Positions 8,173 to 16,745 of a stretch of 64,000 nucleotides of DNA are shown here, piece by piece (the stretch's first letter is position 1; the number at the start of each line of letters is the position of its first letter). The stretch lies in NCBI RefSeq assembly GCF_026712185.1, contig NZ_JAPPUX010000001.1, positions 868,001 to 932,000 on the forward strand, written 5' to 3'. The DNA comes from Nocardioides pini. GTDB lineage: Bacteria; Actinomycetota; Actinomycetes; Propionibacteriales; Nocardioidaceae. Both the position numbers and the translations under genes were made by a program. A model generated the notes under the pieces. It ran no database searches. It saw only the letters and a list, made by a program, of their open reading frames with translations, and was not told the DNA's origin.

Positions 8173-9558
8173 TCAGGCCTGGGGGGCCTCGACCGTCTGG
8201 CCGCCGCGGGTGCGACGACGGTTGCGGTTGCGGCGGCGCGGGGCGTCGCCGGACTTCTCGGACGAGGAGTCGGACCGGCCTGAGTCGGACCGGCCGGAGT
8301 CGGACCGGCGCTCGCGCGGCGCGCGCTCCTTCTTCTCGACGGGCGCGGGGTCGACGACGCGGCCCTTGGTGCCGGCCGGGATGCCCTGGTCGTGGAACAG
8401 GTGCTCGGAGGTCGAGTAGGTCTCCTGCGGGTCGTCGAAGGGCAGGTCGAGCGCCTTGTTGATCATCTTCCAGCGGTGCAGGTCGGCCCAGTCGACGAAC
8501 GTGATGGCCGTGCCGGTCGCGCCGGCGCGGCCGGTGCGACCGATCCGGTGGACGTAGGTCTTGTCGTCCTCGGGGCACGTGTAGTTGATGACGTGGGAGA
8601 CGCCGCGGACGTCGATCCCGCGGGCCGCGACGTCGGTGCAGACGAGGACCTGGATCTTGTCCTCGCGGAAGCGGGCCAGCGCCTTCTCGCGCGCGACCTG
8701 CGCCATGTCGCCGTGGAGGGGGGAGGCCTTGAAGCCGCGCTCCTGGAGGTCCTCGGCCACGCGCTGCGCCTGGCGCTTGGTGCGGGTGAAGACGATCATC
8801 TTGTCGGCGTCCTCGGCCTGCAGGACGCGGCCGATGATCTCGGGCTTGTCGAGGTCGTGGGCCTGGTAGATGAACTGCGCGGTCGCCGGGACGGTCGCGT
8901 TCTCGTAGGACGACTCGGCGCGGATGTTCATCGGGTGCCGCATGTGGGTGCGGGCCAGCGCCACGATCGCCGCCGGCATCGTCGCCGAGAACAGCATCGT
9001 CTGCCGGGTCTCGGGCGTCTTGGAGATGAGGGTGATGACGTCGGGCAGGAAGCCGAGGTCGAGCATCTCGTCGGCCTCGTCGAGCACGAGCGCGTGCACG
9101 TGGGAGAGGTCGAGCGCGCGGCGGTTGGCCAGGTCGATGAGGCGGCCCGGGGTGCCGACGACGATGTCGACACCGGTGTCGAGGGCCTCGAGCTGCGGCT
9201 CGTAGCCCACGCCGCCGTAGACGGTGAGGACGCGCAGGCCCATGTCCTTGCTGGCCAGCGCGAGGTCGCCGGAGACCTGGAGCGCGAGCTCGCGGGTCGG
9301 GGCGACGATGAGGGCCTGCGGCTTGCCCTGCGGCAGGTCGGCGTACGCCGGGTCCTTGGGCGCGATCGAGCGCTGGAGGACCGGGATGCCGAAGGCCAGC
9401 GTCTTGCCGGTGCCGGTGCGGGCCTGGCCGATGAGGTCGGTGCCGAGGAGCGCGACCGACAGGGTCATCTCCTGGATGGCGAAGGGGGTGGTGATGCCCG
9501 CGCGCTCGAGGGCGTCGCAGATGTCGGGCAGCACGCCCAGGTCACGGAAGGTGGTCAC
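8173..9558 (-). CDS. rhlE: DEAD-box RNA helicase, RhlE type
   Basis: A 461-residue DEAD-box helicase with the full motif set: Q motif near residue 25, ARTGTGKT (I), PTRELA (Ia), GTPGR (Ib), DEAD (II), SAT (III), ARGID (V) and HRIGRTGR (VI). After about residue 385 comes a low-complexity tail with a repeated SDSGR unit and a basic RRRNRNRRRTRGG end, typical of RNA-binding extensions. It would unwind RNA in ribosome assembly or decay. The GTG start at 9558 has a long leader of up to 159 bases to the divergent gene. Gene order (ParA, helicase, MiaE-like) matches mycobacteria, where the helicase is called rhlE. Confidence 0.9.
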   Translation of the reverse strand: MTTFRDLGVLPDICDALERAGITTPFAIQEMTLSVALLGTDLIGQARTGTGKTLAFGIPVLQRSIAPKDPAYADLPQGKPQALIVAPTRELALQVSGDLALASKDMGLRVLTVYGGVGYEPQLEALDTGVDIVVGTPGRLIDLANRRALDLSHVHALVLDEADEMLDLGFLPDVITLISKTPETRQTMLFSATMPAAIVALARTHMRHPMNIRAESSYENATVPATAQFIYQAHDLDKPEIIGRVLQAEDADKMIVFTRTKRQAQRVAEDLQERGFKASPLHGDMAQVAREKALARFREDKIQVLVCTDVAARGIDVRGVSHVINYTCPEDDKTYVHRIGRTGRAGATGTAITFVDWADLHRWKMINKALDLPFDDPQETYSTSEHLFHDQGIPAGTKGRVVDPAPVEKKERAPRERRSDSGRSDSGRSDSSSEKSGDAPRRRNRNRRRTRGGQTVEAPQA

Positions 9559-9705
9559 GAGATTGGTGTCGCTCTCTGCTGAGTCGGATGTCCCACGTAT
9601 GCGGTCAGCCCACTCGAGAGGCCCTCGGAGGGCGAGTGCCGACCGCGCACATACAGGCGGCCACCGGCAGATGAGTCGGCGGCTCGGTCACCATGATGCT
9701 ATCGC

Positions 9706-9711
9706 TAGGCT
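9706..9711 (+). promoter_or_regulatory. -10 element of a leaderless promoter
   Basis: TAGGCT lies 6 bases before the ATG at 9718, and no ribosome binding site is present. The transcript would start at the A of the ATG. Confidence 0.45.
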
Positions 9712-9717
9712 GCGAAC

Positions 9718-10392
9718 ATGACGGAATCGCCCGACGAGGACTACCGCCGCGCCGCAGTCGACCTCCTCGGAGCCATCGCCTACGGCGAGCTGTCCGCCTT
9801 CGAGCGACTCGTCGAGGACGCCAAGATGGCGCCCGGCATCGACGACAAGATCGCCATCGGCGCCATGGCCACCGCCGAGTTCGGGCACCTGCAGAAGCTC
9901 GTCGAACGGCTCGAGCAGCTCGGCGCCGACCCCGCCGAGGCCATGCAGGCCTTCCGGCCCAGCTTCGACAGCTTCCACGCGCACACCGCGCCGTCGGACT
10001 ACTACGAGGGCCTCATCAAGGCCTACGTCGGCGACGGGCTCGCGGCCGACTTCTACCGTGAGATCGCCGCCTACCTCGACCCGCAGACCCGCGAGGTGAT
10101 CATCAGCTCGCTCGAGGACACCGGGCAGACGGCGTTCATCGTCGAGCGGGTGCGCGCGGGCATCGCCGAGGACCACCGGCTCGGCGGCCGGCTGGCGCTG
10201 TGGGGGCGGCGGCTGATGGGCGAGGCGCTCACCCAGGCACAGCGCGTCGCCGGTGACCGCGACTCCCTCACGGCGCTGCTGGCCGGGGGAGTGGACCGCC
10301 CGGGGCTCGACCTGGCCGCGCTGGGCCGGATGTTCGCCCGGCTGACCGAGCTGCACACCGACCGGATGGCTCGGCTCGGCCTGGAGGCCTGA
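9718..10392 (+). CDS. Ferritin-like MiaE-type protein
   Basis: A 224-residue mostly helical protein of the ferritin-like/tRNA-(MS2IO6A)-hydroxylase-like family (the Rv3210c type in mycobacteria). Glu and His residues spaced as in diiron four-helix bundles are visible in AYGELSAFERL, TAEFGHLQKL, EDTGQTAF and TELHTDR. Relatives hydroxylate a modified adenosine in tRNA, but the actinobacterial group has no proven substrate. Its gene stands opposite rhlE and ends just before a strong terminator. The link with an RNA helicase fits a role in RNA, but this is context only. Confidence 0.75.
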   Translation: MTESPDEDYRRAAVDLLGAIAYGELSAFERLVEDAKMAPGIDDKIAIGAMATAEFGHLQKLVERLEQLGADPAEAMQAFRPSFDSFHAHTAPSDYYEGLIKAYVGDGLAADFYREIAAYLDPQTREVIISSLEDTGQTAFIVERVRAGIAEDHRLGGRLALWGRRLMGEALTQAQRVAGDRDSLTALLAGGVDRPGLDLAALGRMFARLTELHTDRMARLGLEA

Positions 10393-10422
10393 GCCCCACC
10401 GCAGGACCTCAGCGCAGTCGCG

Positions 10423-10457
10423 ACGAGGCCCCGCATCCGACGGATGCGGGGCCTCGT
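10423..10457. terminator. Strong bidirectional hairpin terminator
   Basis: A perfect 17-base inverted repeat with a single central base, lying between two convergent genes (stops at 10392 and 10480). No T-run follows, as is common in actinobacteria. Confidence 0.8.
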
Positions 10458-10479
10458 GCGTGGTGCGGGTGGCGTGCGG

Positions 10480-10764
10480 TCAGAGCCGCGTGCGGGTGCC
10501 GGTGTTGCGACCGGTGACCGTCGAGGCGATCACGACCAGGACGGCCGCGGTGATGACCGCGACGATCCAACGGACCCAGTCGATGCCGCGCGAACCGTCG
10601 CCACCGAACAGGGAGTAGATCCAGTAGCCCAGCAGCACGCCGCCGATGCCGCACAGGATCGTGAGCCAGATGGGGATGTTGTCCTTGTCGCCCGGAGCGA
10701 CGAACTTCCCGAGCAGTCCGATGATCGCGCCGACGATGATGAGGACGATGAGATCTACGACCAT
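10480..10764 (-). CDS. GlsB/YeaQ/YmgE family membrane protein
   Basis: A 94-residue protein with three hydrophobic helices (about residues 3-22, 31-52 and 66-83). The pattern LIVLIIVGAIIGLLGKFV followed by CGIGGVLLGYWIY is that of the transglycosylase-associated GlsB/YeaQ/YmgE family, linked to envelope and general stress responses. AAAGGTGG lies 6-7 bases before the ATG, a clear ribosome binding site. It is monocistronic. The first loop carries APGDKDNIP in place of the shorter basic loop common in the family. Exact role unknown. Confidence 0.85.
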   Translation of the reverse strand: MVVDLIVLIIVGAIIGLLGKFVAPGDKDNIPIWLTILCGIGGVLLGYWIYSLFGGDGSRGIDWVRWIVAVITAAVLVVIASTVTGRNTGTRTRL

Positions 10765-10908
10765 GATGGGCCACCTTTCTTTGCCACGAGCTCGTGACGG
10801 GAGTGCCGGCAGTGCGTGCCGGCTTGCTCATCATGTTCCCCGTTCGGCACCGGTTCAATCACCGCGACGCCCGGAGGGAGGGGTGTGTCCCACCCCCTGC
10901 GGTGAGGC

Positions 10909-11127
10909 TCAGCGGAAGCCGACGGTGCTCGCGGTCGGCGACCCGAGCTCGATGTAGGCGATCTTGTCCGCCGGTACGACGACGGACCGGCCCTTGGTGT
11001 CGGCCAGCCGCAGGACACCGTTGCCCGAGAGCGCCTCGGTCAGCCGTGCCTCGATGTCCTCGGGCGTGCTGTCGGTGTCGAGCACCAGCTCGCGCTGCGC
11101 GTGCTGCACGCCGATCTTGACCTCCAC
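10909..11127 (-). CDS. DUF3107 protein (TB9.4 type)
   Basis: A 72-residue protein, starting at a GTG with GAGGAGC upstream. It opens MEVKIGVQHAQREL and ends PADKIAYIELGS, the pattern of DUF3107, known in M. tuberculosis as TB9.4 (Rv3208A). The family has no established function; it is small, soluble and conserved across actinobacteria. The TetR gene lies 73 bases upstream on the same strand, the same pairing as Rv3208/Rv3208A, so the two are probably co-regulated. Confidence 0.85.
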   Translation of the reverse strand: MEVKIGVQHAQRELVLDTDSTPEDIEARLTEALSGNGVLRLADTKGRSVVVPADKIAYIELGSPTASTVGFR

Positions 11128-11200
11128 GATGTTGCTCCTCAGCTCAGGTGTTGGGTGACGTCTCGATGATGCCGGGTGGGTGGTCGGTCCGGGGACCGGG

Positions 11201-11851
11201 TCAGTGGTCGTCGGTCATCGGGTAGCCCCGGATGCCGCGCCAGGCCAGCCCCGCGATCAGGGCGGCCGCGTCGTCCTGGGCAATCTGGCCGCCACCCGCG
11301 AGCCAGAACCGCGCCGACACCTGCGCCATTCCCACCAGCGACACCGCGAGCAGCTCCGAGGCCTCGTCGGGCAGGCCGGTGTCGGTCCGGATCACGTCGG
11401 CGATCATGGACGCGCACTCGGTGGTGACGCGGTCGACGCGCTCGCGGACGTCGGGCTCGCTCGTGAGGTCGGACTCGAAGACCAGCCGGAACGCGCCCTC
11501 CTCGGACGCGACGTAGCTGTAGAACACCTTCATCGTGGCCGCCACGCGGTCCCTGTTGTCGGTGGTGGAGGCGAGCGCCTCGCGGCAGTTGTCGATGATC
11601 AGGTCGCACGACGTGTCGAGCAGCGCGAGGTAGAGGTCGAGCTTGCCGGGGAAGTGCTGGTAGAGCACCGGCTTGGACACCCCGGCCCGGTCGGCGATGT
11701 CGTCCATGGCGGCGGCGTGGTAGCCCTGCGCCACGAAGACCTCGAGCGCGGACTCGAGCAGCTGGACGCGACGCTCGCGCCGCGGCATCCGGCCGCCCCG
11801 CGGACGGGGGTGGGTGCCGTCGGACGCGGTGTCGGTGCTGCCTGCGGTCAC
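11201..11851 (-). CDS. TetR-family transcriptional regulator
   Basis: A 216-residue TetR regulator. The helix-turn-helix lies near residues 45-65 (DDIADRAGVSKPVLYQHF). The ligand-binding half contains SYVASEEGAFRLVFES, typical of the Rv3208 group. GTG at 11851 was chosen because GCAGGAG lies 6-7 bases upstream; the ORF extends further but without a site. An N-terminal extension of about 25 residues precedes the DNA-binding domain. It is followed by the DUF3107 gene, which it may control. Ligand unknown. Confidence 0.85.
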   Translation of the reverse strand: MTAGSTDTASDGTHPRPRGGRMPRRERRVQLLESALEVFVAQGYHAAAMDDIADRAGVSKPVLYQHFPGKLDLYLALLDTSCDLIIDNCREALASTTDNRDRVAATMKVFYSYVASEEGAFRLVFESDLTSEPDVRERVDRVTTECASMIADVIRTDTGLPDEASELLAVSLVGMAQVSARFWLAGGGQIAQDDAAALIAGLAWRGIRGYPMTDDH

Positions 11852-11953
11852 GTCGTACTCCTGCTTGCCGGGGGTGATGCCGAGTGGTGCGGGGCCCTGC
11901 CGCCGCAAGGTACTGCCGGGTAGGGCACGCCGAGCCTATCGGCAGCCGGACGT

Positions 11954-11992
11954 GCGAGGAGGGACCCCGGGTGTCCCGGAGCCCCTCCTCGC
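11954..11992. terminator. GC-rich hairpin terminator
   Basis: A perfect 10-base inverted repeat (11954-11963 with 11983-11992) 16 bases past the stop of the metalloprotease gene. It probably ends that transcript. Confidence 0.7.
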
Positions 11993-12007
11993 GTGTCGGG
12001 GTGTTGC

Positions 12008-14275
12008 TCAGTAGGTGAGGTCGACGACCATGTTGCGGCTGGTGCCGTCCACGCTCTTGACGGTGGCCTTCACGCCCTCCCCGGCGACCTTCACCGAGTT
12101 CTGCGGGTTGGCGGCCTGGTCGTAGTACTGCGCGCCCAGCGTGTCGTCGAAGGTCGCCTGCTGCGGGATGCCGCCCGAGCAGGTCTCCAGCGTGCTGTCG
12201 GCGGCCACCTGCTTGTGCAGGCAGGTCCGGTCGATGACGTCGAGGCCGAAGGTGGCGTCGAACGGCTCACGCCGGTTGGTCGGGCTCGTGCCGTCGCCGT
12301 AGGTGAACGAGTTCGGCGTCGCGTCGACCGGCAGGGCGTACCCGGAGCCCGGGTGAACCGACGTGTTGTTGTCGGCCGTGGTCGGGTCGACGAGCCACAC
12401 GAGCATGCCGTCCTGGAACTTGAAGAACTCGACCCAGTTGGGTCGGGTGACGGACTCGGAGAAGTTGTACGGGCCCTGCGCCAGGGTGGCGTCGTAGCCG
12501 ACGTACTGCCGGTTCTCGATGAGGTAGTAGCGGTTGGCCGTGACCGTCTCGGTCCCGGTCGAGCGCTTCCAGCCCCTCGCGGTCCAGCCCGCGTCCAGCG
12601 TCTCCGCACCGTCGGTGAAGGTCGTCCGGTCGGCCTTGATCGAGACGTTGTCGAGGAAGGCGCCGGTCTCGTTCACGCCGCCGTCGGTGGCGTAGCGGAA
12701 CCGGAACTTCGAGGCCTTGCCGCCGGGCTTGTAGGCGAAGCGCACGCCGCCCCAGCGGGCCTGGTCGCCGGTGACCGGCTGGCCCACCGTCGTCCAGGTG
12801 TCGCCGCCGTCGACGGAGTACTGGCCGTAGAGGAAGTCGTAGCCCTTCTCGATCTGGTACCACGCGTCGGCGGTGACGGTGACCGAGCTCGCCGCCGGGA
12901 CGTCACGGGTCAGGGTGTTGCGCAGGTCGTCGCCGCGACCGGACCACCAGGCGTACGAGCCGCTCTTGATGGGCACGTCGGCGGCGGTGGTGGTCTGCGA
13001 CTTCAGGTTGACCTTGATCGCCTGGTAGCCGCTGTCGTTCTTGAGCTGCGACGGCGTGAGGTTGACGCTCTGCGTCGTCGGCGTGCTGCCCGTCCTGTTC
13101 ACCTCGAGGTACTTCAGCCAGCCGAGGAAGAGCTTCTCCTCGGGACCGAAGATGCCGGGCTGGGTGCCGATGCCCTCGTCGGCGCCACCGTGGCCGAGCC
13201 AGGAGCCCGAGGACATGGTGGTCCAGAACGACGTGCCGTTGTCGCCGCCGTTGGTGTCGTAGAAGTCGGGCAGGCCGAGGTCGTGGCCGTACTCGTGCGC
13301 GAAGACGCCGAGGCCGCCGTTCTCGGGCTCGACGGTGTAGTCGCCGATGAAGTAGCTCGAGTTGCCGATGCGCGCGCCACCGTTGAGGTTGGGCCTGCCA
13401 CCGACGGTGGGGCCGTCGGAGCCGGCGGTCGTCGGGTTGACGTACCAGCGGTGCGACCAGATCGCGTCGGGGTCGGCGCCGGCCTCCTCGCCCTCGCCGG
13501 CGTGCACGGCCTGGAAGTGGTCGATGTAGCCGTCGGGCTCGTTGAAGTCGCCGTCCTCGTCGAAGTCGTAGCGGTCCCACTCGTCGAACTGCGAGAGGTA
13601 GGCGTCGAGGTCGGTGGCCGACTTGCCGCTCTTGGTGGCCCAGGCGTCGACCGTGTCGTCGATGAAGGCCCATGAGCCACCGTCGTCCTCGACGGCGTTG
13701 TCGCCGTACGTCGAGGCGTTGCCGGGGACGGTGACCCAGTCCTCGGTGGTCACGTCGACGGAGTAGGCGCCGTTGGACTGGGCCTCGTAGAAGTTCTTCA
13801 TCGACTCGCCCGAGCCGTTGAAGAGCTCGTCGTAGTACGCCTGGGAGTAGTCGTCCTCGTGCGTCGTCGAGTTGTCCTTGGTGCGGTCCGGGGCGGGGAT
13901 CGCGTTGTGCAGGGGGCCGGGCGTCAGGCCGAGCTTCTTCGAACCCTGGGTGCCGAACTCCGACAGGACCGTCCAGATCTTGTCGGTGCCGGTCACGGCG
14001 AGCTCGACGAACTCACCGTCGGCGACCTCGACGACCTCGCTGCCGTCGGCCGGGGTGCGGACCTTCGCGGTGCCGTTCTCGACCATCGCGCGGGCCTTGG
14101 CCTTGAGGCGCGCCTGCTTCGCGATCTGCGGGGACGTGCGGTTGTCGGGCTTGGCGCGGACCTTGTCCGACGAGGCCGGGGCCCCGTCGGAGGGGACCGC
14201 CGCCGCGGGCAGGGCGGCGAGGCCGAGGGCCAGGCACGCCGTTCCGGCCATCAGGCCGGACAGTGACTTCTTCAC
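12008..14275 (-). CDS. Secreted M6 (immune inhibitor A-like) metalloprotease
   Basis: A 755-residue exported protease. Residues 1-27 form a signal peptide (KK, hydrophobic core, AAAVP). The zinc motif HEYGHDLGLPD is at 327-337, the HExxHxxGxxD signature of peptidase family M6. An Asp-rich DFDEDGDFNEPDG stretch near 239-251 looks like a calcium site. The second half has beta-rich repeats like those of InhA proteins that bind carbohydrate or fold as a lid. It would degrade extracellular protein. The GTG start is preceded by GGAGAAG at a good distance. It diverges from moeZ across 282 bases. Confidence 0.9.
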   Translation of the reverse strand: MKKSLSGLMAGTACLALGLAALPAAAVPSDGAPASSDKVRAKPDNRTSPQIAKQARLKAKARAMVENGTAKVRTPADGSEVVEVADGEFVELAVTGTDKIWTVLSEFGTQGSKKLGLTPGPLHNAIPAPDRTKDNSTTHEDDYSQAYYDELFNGSGESMKNFYEAQSNGAYSVDVTTEDWVTVPGNASTYGDNAVEDDGGSWAFIDDTVDAWATKSGKSATDLDAYLSQFDEWDRYDFDEDGDFNEPDGYIDHFQAVHAGEGEEAGADPDAIWSHRWYVNPTTAGSDGPTVGGRPNLNGGARIGNSSYFIGDYTVEPENGGLGVFAHEYGHDLGLPDFYDTNGGDNGTSFWTTMSSGSWLGHGGADEGIGTQPGIFGPEEKLFLGWLKYLEVNRTGSTPTTQSVNLTPSQLKNDSGYQAIKVNLKSQTTTAADVPIKSGSYAWWSGRGDDLRNTLTRDVPAASSVTVTADAWYQIEKGYDFLYGQYSVDGGDTWTTVGQPVTGDQARWGGVRFAYKPGGKASKFRFRYATDGGVNETGAFLDNVSIKADRTTFTDGAETLDAGWTARGWKRSTGTETVTANRYYLIENRQYVGYDATLAQGPYNFSESVTRPNWVEFFKFQDGMLVWLVDPTTADNNTSVHPGSGYALPVDATPNSFTYGDGTSPTNRREPFDATFGLDVIDRTCLHKQVAADSTLETCSGGIPQQATFDDTLGAQYYDQAANPQNSVKVAGEGVKATVKSVDGTSRNMVVDLTY

Positions 14276-14402
14276 AGGGACTTCTCCGTGTTCCGAGAGT
14301 TGGGGGGATGGTCATGCGTGACCCACAGGAACCACGGGACGTGGTCACAACGGGGCACCAGCGGGCTACTCCACCCCAGGGGTCGGCCCCGTGGCAAGGA
14401 AA

Positions 14403-14433
14403 ATCTTCGGAATCCACCCCGGAGGCCGAAGAT
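14403..14433. promoter_or_regulatory. Inverted repeat in the protease/moeZ divergent region
   Basis: An 8-base perfect inverted repeat (14403-14410 with 14426-14433, ATCTTCGG arms) in the 282-base gap between the M6 protease and moeZ. It lies in an unusually AT-rich patch and could be an operator for either gene. No other clear signal was seen in this gap. Confidence 0.35.
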
Positions 14434-14557
14434 GCTGCGGTGCCGACCGCGGCGCGGGCGCGTCCGCATCGCGGGACCGGTCGAGGGCGTGTGGGGGCCG
14501 CGGGGAACATGGAGGCGGTCGGTGCTGTTCCACCGAGACCCGAGTCGAGGAGAAGAC

Positions 14558-15757
14558 GTGTCGTTCCCTGCACTTGTCGAGCCCGCAGCCGAGCTCACCA
14601 CCGACGAGGTGCGCCGCTACAGCCGCCACCTGATCATCCCGGACGTGGGGATGGCCGGGCAGAAGCGGCTCAAGAACGCCAAGGTGCTCGTCATCGGCGC
14701 CGGCGGCCTGGGCTCGCCCGCCCTGCTCTACCTGGCCGCGGCCGGCGTCGGCACGCTGGGGATCGCCGAGTTCGACGAGGTCGACGAGTCCAACCTCCAG
14801 CGCCAGATCATCCACGGCATGTCCGACATCGGCCGTCCCAAGGCCGAGTCGGCCAAGGAGTCGATCGCCGAGGTCAACCCCTACGTCGAGGTCGTCGTGC
14901 ACGACGAGCGCCTCGACAACGACAACGTCCTGCAGGTCTTCGAGGGCTACGACCTCATCGTCGACGGCACCGACAACTTCGCGACCCGCTACATGGTCAA
15001 CGACGCCGCGTACTTCCTGAAGATCCCCTACGTCTGGGGCTCCATCTACCGCTTCGACGGCCAGGCGTCCGTCTTCGCGCCGACCCTCGCGGACGACGCG
15101 CCGTGCTACCGCTGCCTCTACCCCGAGCCCCCGCCGCCGGGCATGGTCCCCAGCTGCGCCGAGGGCGGGGTGCTGGGCGTGCTGTGCGCGAGCATCGGCT
15201 CGATCCAGGTCAACGAGGCGATCAAGCTGCTCACGGGCATCGGTGACCCGGCCATCGGCAAGCTCGTCATCTACGACGCCCTCGAGCTCGAGTGGCGCAA
15301 GCTCAAGGTCCGCAAGGACCCGAGCTGCGCGCTGTGCGGCGAGAACCCGACGGTGACCGGCCTCATCGACTACGACGCCTTCTGCGGCGCCGTCTCCGAC
15401 GAGGCCGCCGAGGCGGCCGCCGGCTCGACCATCTCGGTCACCCAGCTCGAGGCGATGCTCAAGGAGCGCGAGGAGGGCACCCGCGACTTCGAGCTCATCG
15501 ACGTGCGGGAGCCCAACGAGTACGAGATCAACCGCATCCCGGGCGCCAAGCTCATCCCCAAGGGCGAGTTCCTCAACGGCAACGCGCTCGGCGACCTGCC
15601 CAGCGACAAGCCGATCGTCCTGCACTGCAAGTCGGGCGTCCGCTCGGCCGAGGTGCTGGCCATCGTCAAGGGCGCCGGCTACGGCGACGCCGTGCACGTG
15701 GGCGGCGGTGTCGTGGCCTGGGTCAGCCAGGTCGACCCGAGCCAGCCCGCGTACTGA
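14558..15757 (+). CDS. moeZ: MoeZ: E1-like adenylyltransferase fused to rhodanese
   Basis: A 399-residue two-domain protein. The N-terminal ThiF/MoeB domain has the ATP-binding GAGGLGSP near residue 48 and zinc cysteines in CYRC and CALC. The C-terminal rhodanese domain from about residue 290 has the sulfur-carrying Cys in LHCKSGVRS. It adenylates and then thiocarboxylates ubiquitin-like sulfur carriers (MoaD, ThiS or CysO types) used for molybdopterin, thiamin or cysteine synthesis. The GTG at 14558 follows CGAGGAGAAG. The molybdenum hydroxylase in this window would depend on such a supply of molybdopterin. Very clear family match. Confidence 0.93.
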   Translation: MSFPALVEPAAELTTDEVRRYSRHLIIPDVGMAGQKRLKNAKVLVIGAGGLGSPALLYLAAAGVGTLGIAEFDEVDESNLQRQIIHGMSDIGRPKAESAKESIAEVNPYVEVVVHDERLDNDNVLQVFEGYDLIVDGTDNFATRYMVNDAAYFLKIPYVWGSIYRFDGQASVFAPTLADDAPCYRCLYPEPPPPGMVPSCAEGGVLGVLCASIGSIQVNEAIKLLTGIGDPAIGKLVIYDALELEWRKLKVRKDPSCALCGENPTVTGLIDYDAFCGAVSDEAAEAAAGSTISVTQLEAMLKEREEGTRDFELIDVREPNEYEINRIPGAKLIPKGEFLNGNALGDLPSDKPIVLHCKSGVRSAEVLAIVKGAGYGDAVHVGGGVVAWVSQVDPSQPAY

Positions 15758-15764
15758 GGCGTAA

Positions 15765-15794
15765 CCCCTCCCGACGAGTCGTCGTTGGGAGGGG
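15765..15794. promoter_or_regulatory. Hairpin that hides the ribosome binding site of the serine protease gene
   Basis: Eight bases at 15765-15772 pair perfectly with GGGAGGGG at 15787-15794, and inner bases also pair. The right arm is the ribosome binding site of the ATG at 15796. It begins 8 bases after the moeZ stop, so it may end the moeZ transcript or hold the protease message closed. Confidence 0.6.
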
Positions 15795-15795
15795 C

Positions 15796-16665
15796 ATGCG
15801 TACTCCCACGAAGCTGTTCACCCTCACCGCGGTGGGCCTCGTGGCCGCGGCCGCCACCGGCGCGCCCGCGACCGCCGCCCCGACGAAGCAGGCCCGCGCC
15901 GCCTGGGCCCCCGCCGACTCGGCGGCCATCCACCCAGGCGTCCAGATGTACACCGACGGTGCCCAGTGCACCGCCAACTTCGTCTACACCGACACCGCCG
16001 GCACGACGTACGTCGGCTACGCCGCGCACTGCGCCGGCACCGGCGAGGCGACCGACACCAACGGTTGCGACGCGGGCTCCCTCCCGCTCGGCGCGAAGGT
16101 CGACTTCGTCGAGGGCGGCTCGCTCGTCACCGAGGGCACCCGCGTCGGTGGCGGCACGCTCGTCTACTCCTCGTGGCTGGCGATGCAGAGGAACGGCGAG
16201 ACCGACGAGGACGCGTGCGCCTACAACGACCTCGCGCTGGTGAAGGTGGACGCCGCGGACACCGGCAAGGTCAACCCGTCCGTGCCGTTCTGGGGTGGAC
16301 CGGTGGCGGTCAACACCAGCGGCACCGCCGCCGGGGACACCGTCCACTCCTACGGCAACTCCAGCCTGCGCGCGGGCGTCGAGCTGCTCTCGCCCAAGCA
16401 GGGCACGAGCCTCGGCACCGAGGGCGGGGGCTGGTCGCACCCGGTCTACACGGTGACGGCCGGCGTTCCCGGCGACTCGGGCTCGGCGTTCCTCGACGCC
16501 GACGGCAACGCGCTCGGCACCCTGTCGACCCTGGCCCTGGCCCCGCTGGCGGGTTCCAACGGGGTGGGCGACCTGTCCCGCGAGCTGGCCTACGCACAGG
16601 CCACGAGCGGCATCGCCGGCCTCCGCCTGGTGCCCGGGACGGAGCCCTTCCGCCCGATCCTCTGA
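15796..16665 (+). CDS. Secreted chymotrypsin-like serine protease
   Basis: A 289-residue exported protein. Residues 1-28 form a signal peptide ending near ATAAP. The catalytic triad is visible: His78 in AAHCAG, Asp145 in YNDLALV, and Ser228 in GDSGSAF. This is the S1 peptidase fold in the short secreted form common in actinobacteria. Two Cys pairs could form disulfides (Cys58/79 and Cys91/141). It would be active outside the cell. The ribosome binding site GGGAGGGG sits one base before the ATG inside a hairpin stem. Confidence 0.88.
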   Translation: MRTPTKLFTLTAVGLVAAAATGAPATAAPTKQARAAWAPADSAAIHPGVQMYTDGAQCTANFVYTDTAGTTYVGYAAHCAGTGEATDTNGCDAGSLPLGAKVDFVEGGSLVTEGTRVGGGTLVYSSWLAMQRNGETDEDACAYNDLALVKVDAADTGKVNPSVPFWGGPVAVNTSGTAAGDTVHSYGNSSLRAGVELLSPKQGTSLGTEGGGWSHPVYTVTAGVPGDSGSAFLDADGNALGTLSTLALAPLAGSNGVGDLSRELAYAQATSGIAGLRLVPGTEPFRPIL

Positions 16666-16702
16666 CCTCCCCGAGGCGCCTGCCCCCACCAGGCGTGCCC
16701 CC

Positions 16703-16745
16703 CTCGCATGGCGCGACCCCGTCACCTAGGGTCGCGCCATGCGAG
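16703..16745. promoter_or_regulatory. 17-base perfect inverted repeat across the start of the DUF4129 gene
   Basis: The arms 16703-16719 and 16729-16745 are perfect complements with a 9-base spacer. TAGGGT at 16727-16732 lies 6 bases before the ATG at 16739, and that ATG is inside the right arm. It could terminate the protease transcript, act as an operator, or fold the 5' end of a leaderless message. Confidence 0.6.
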
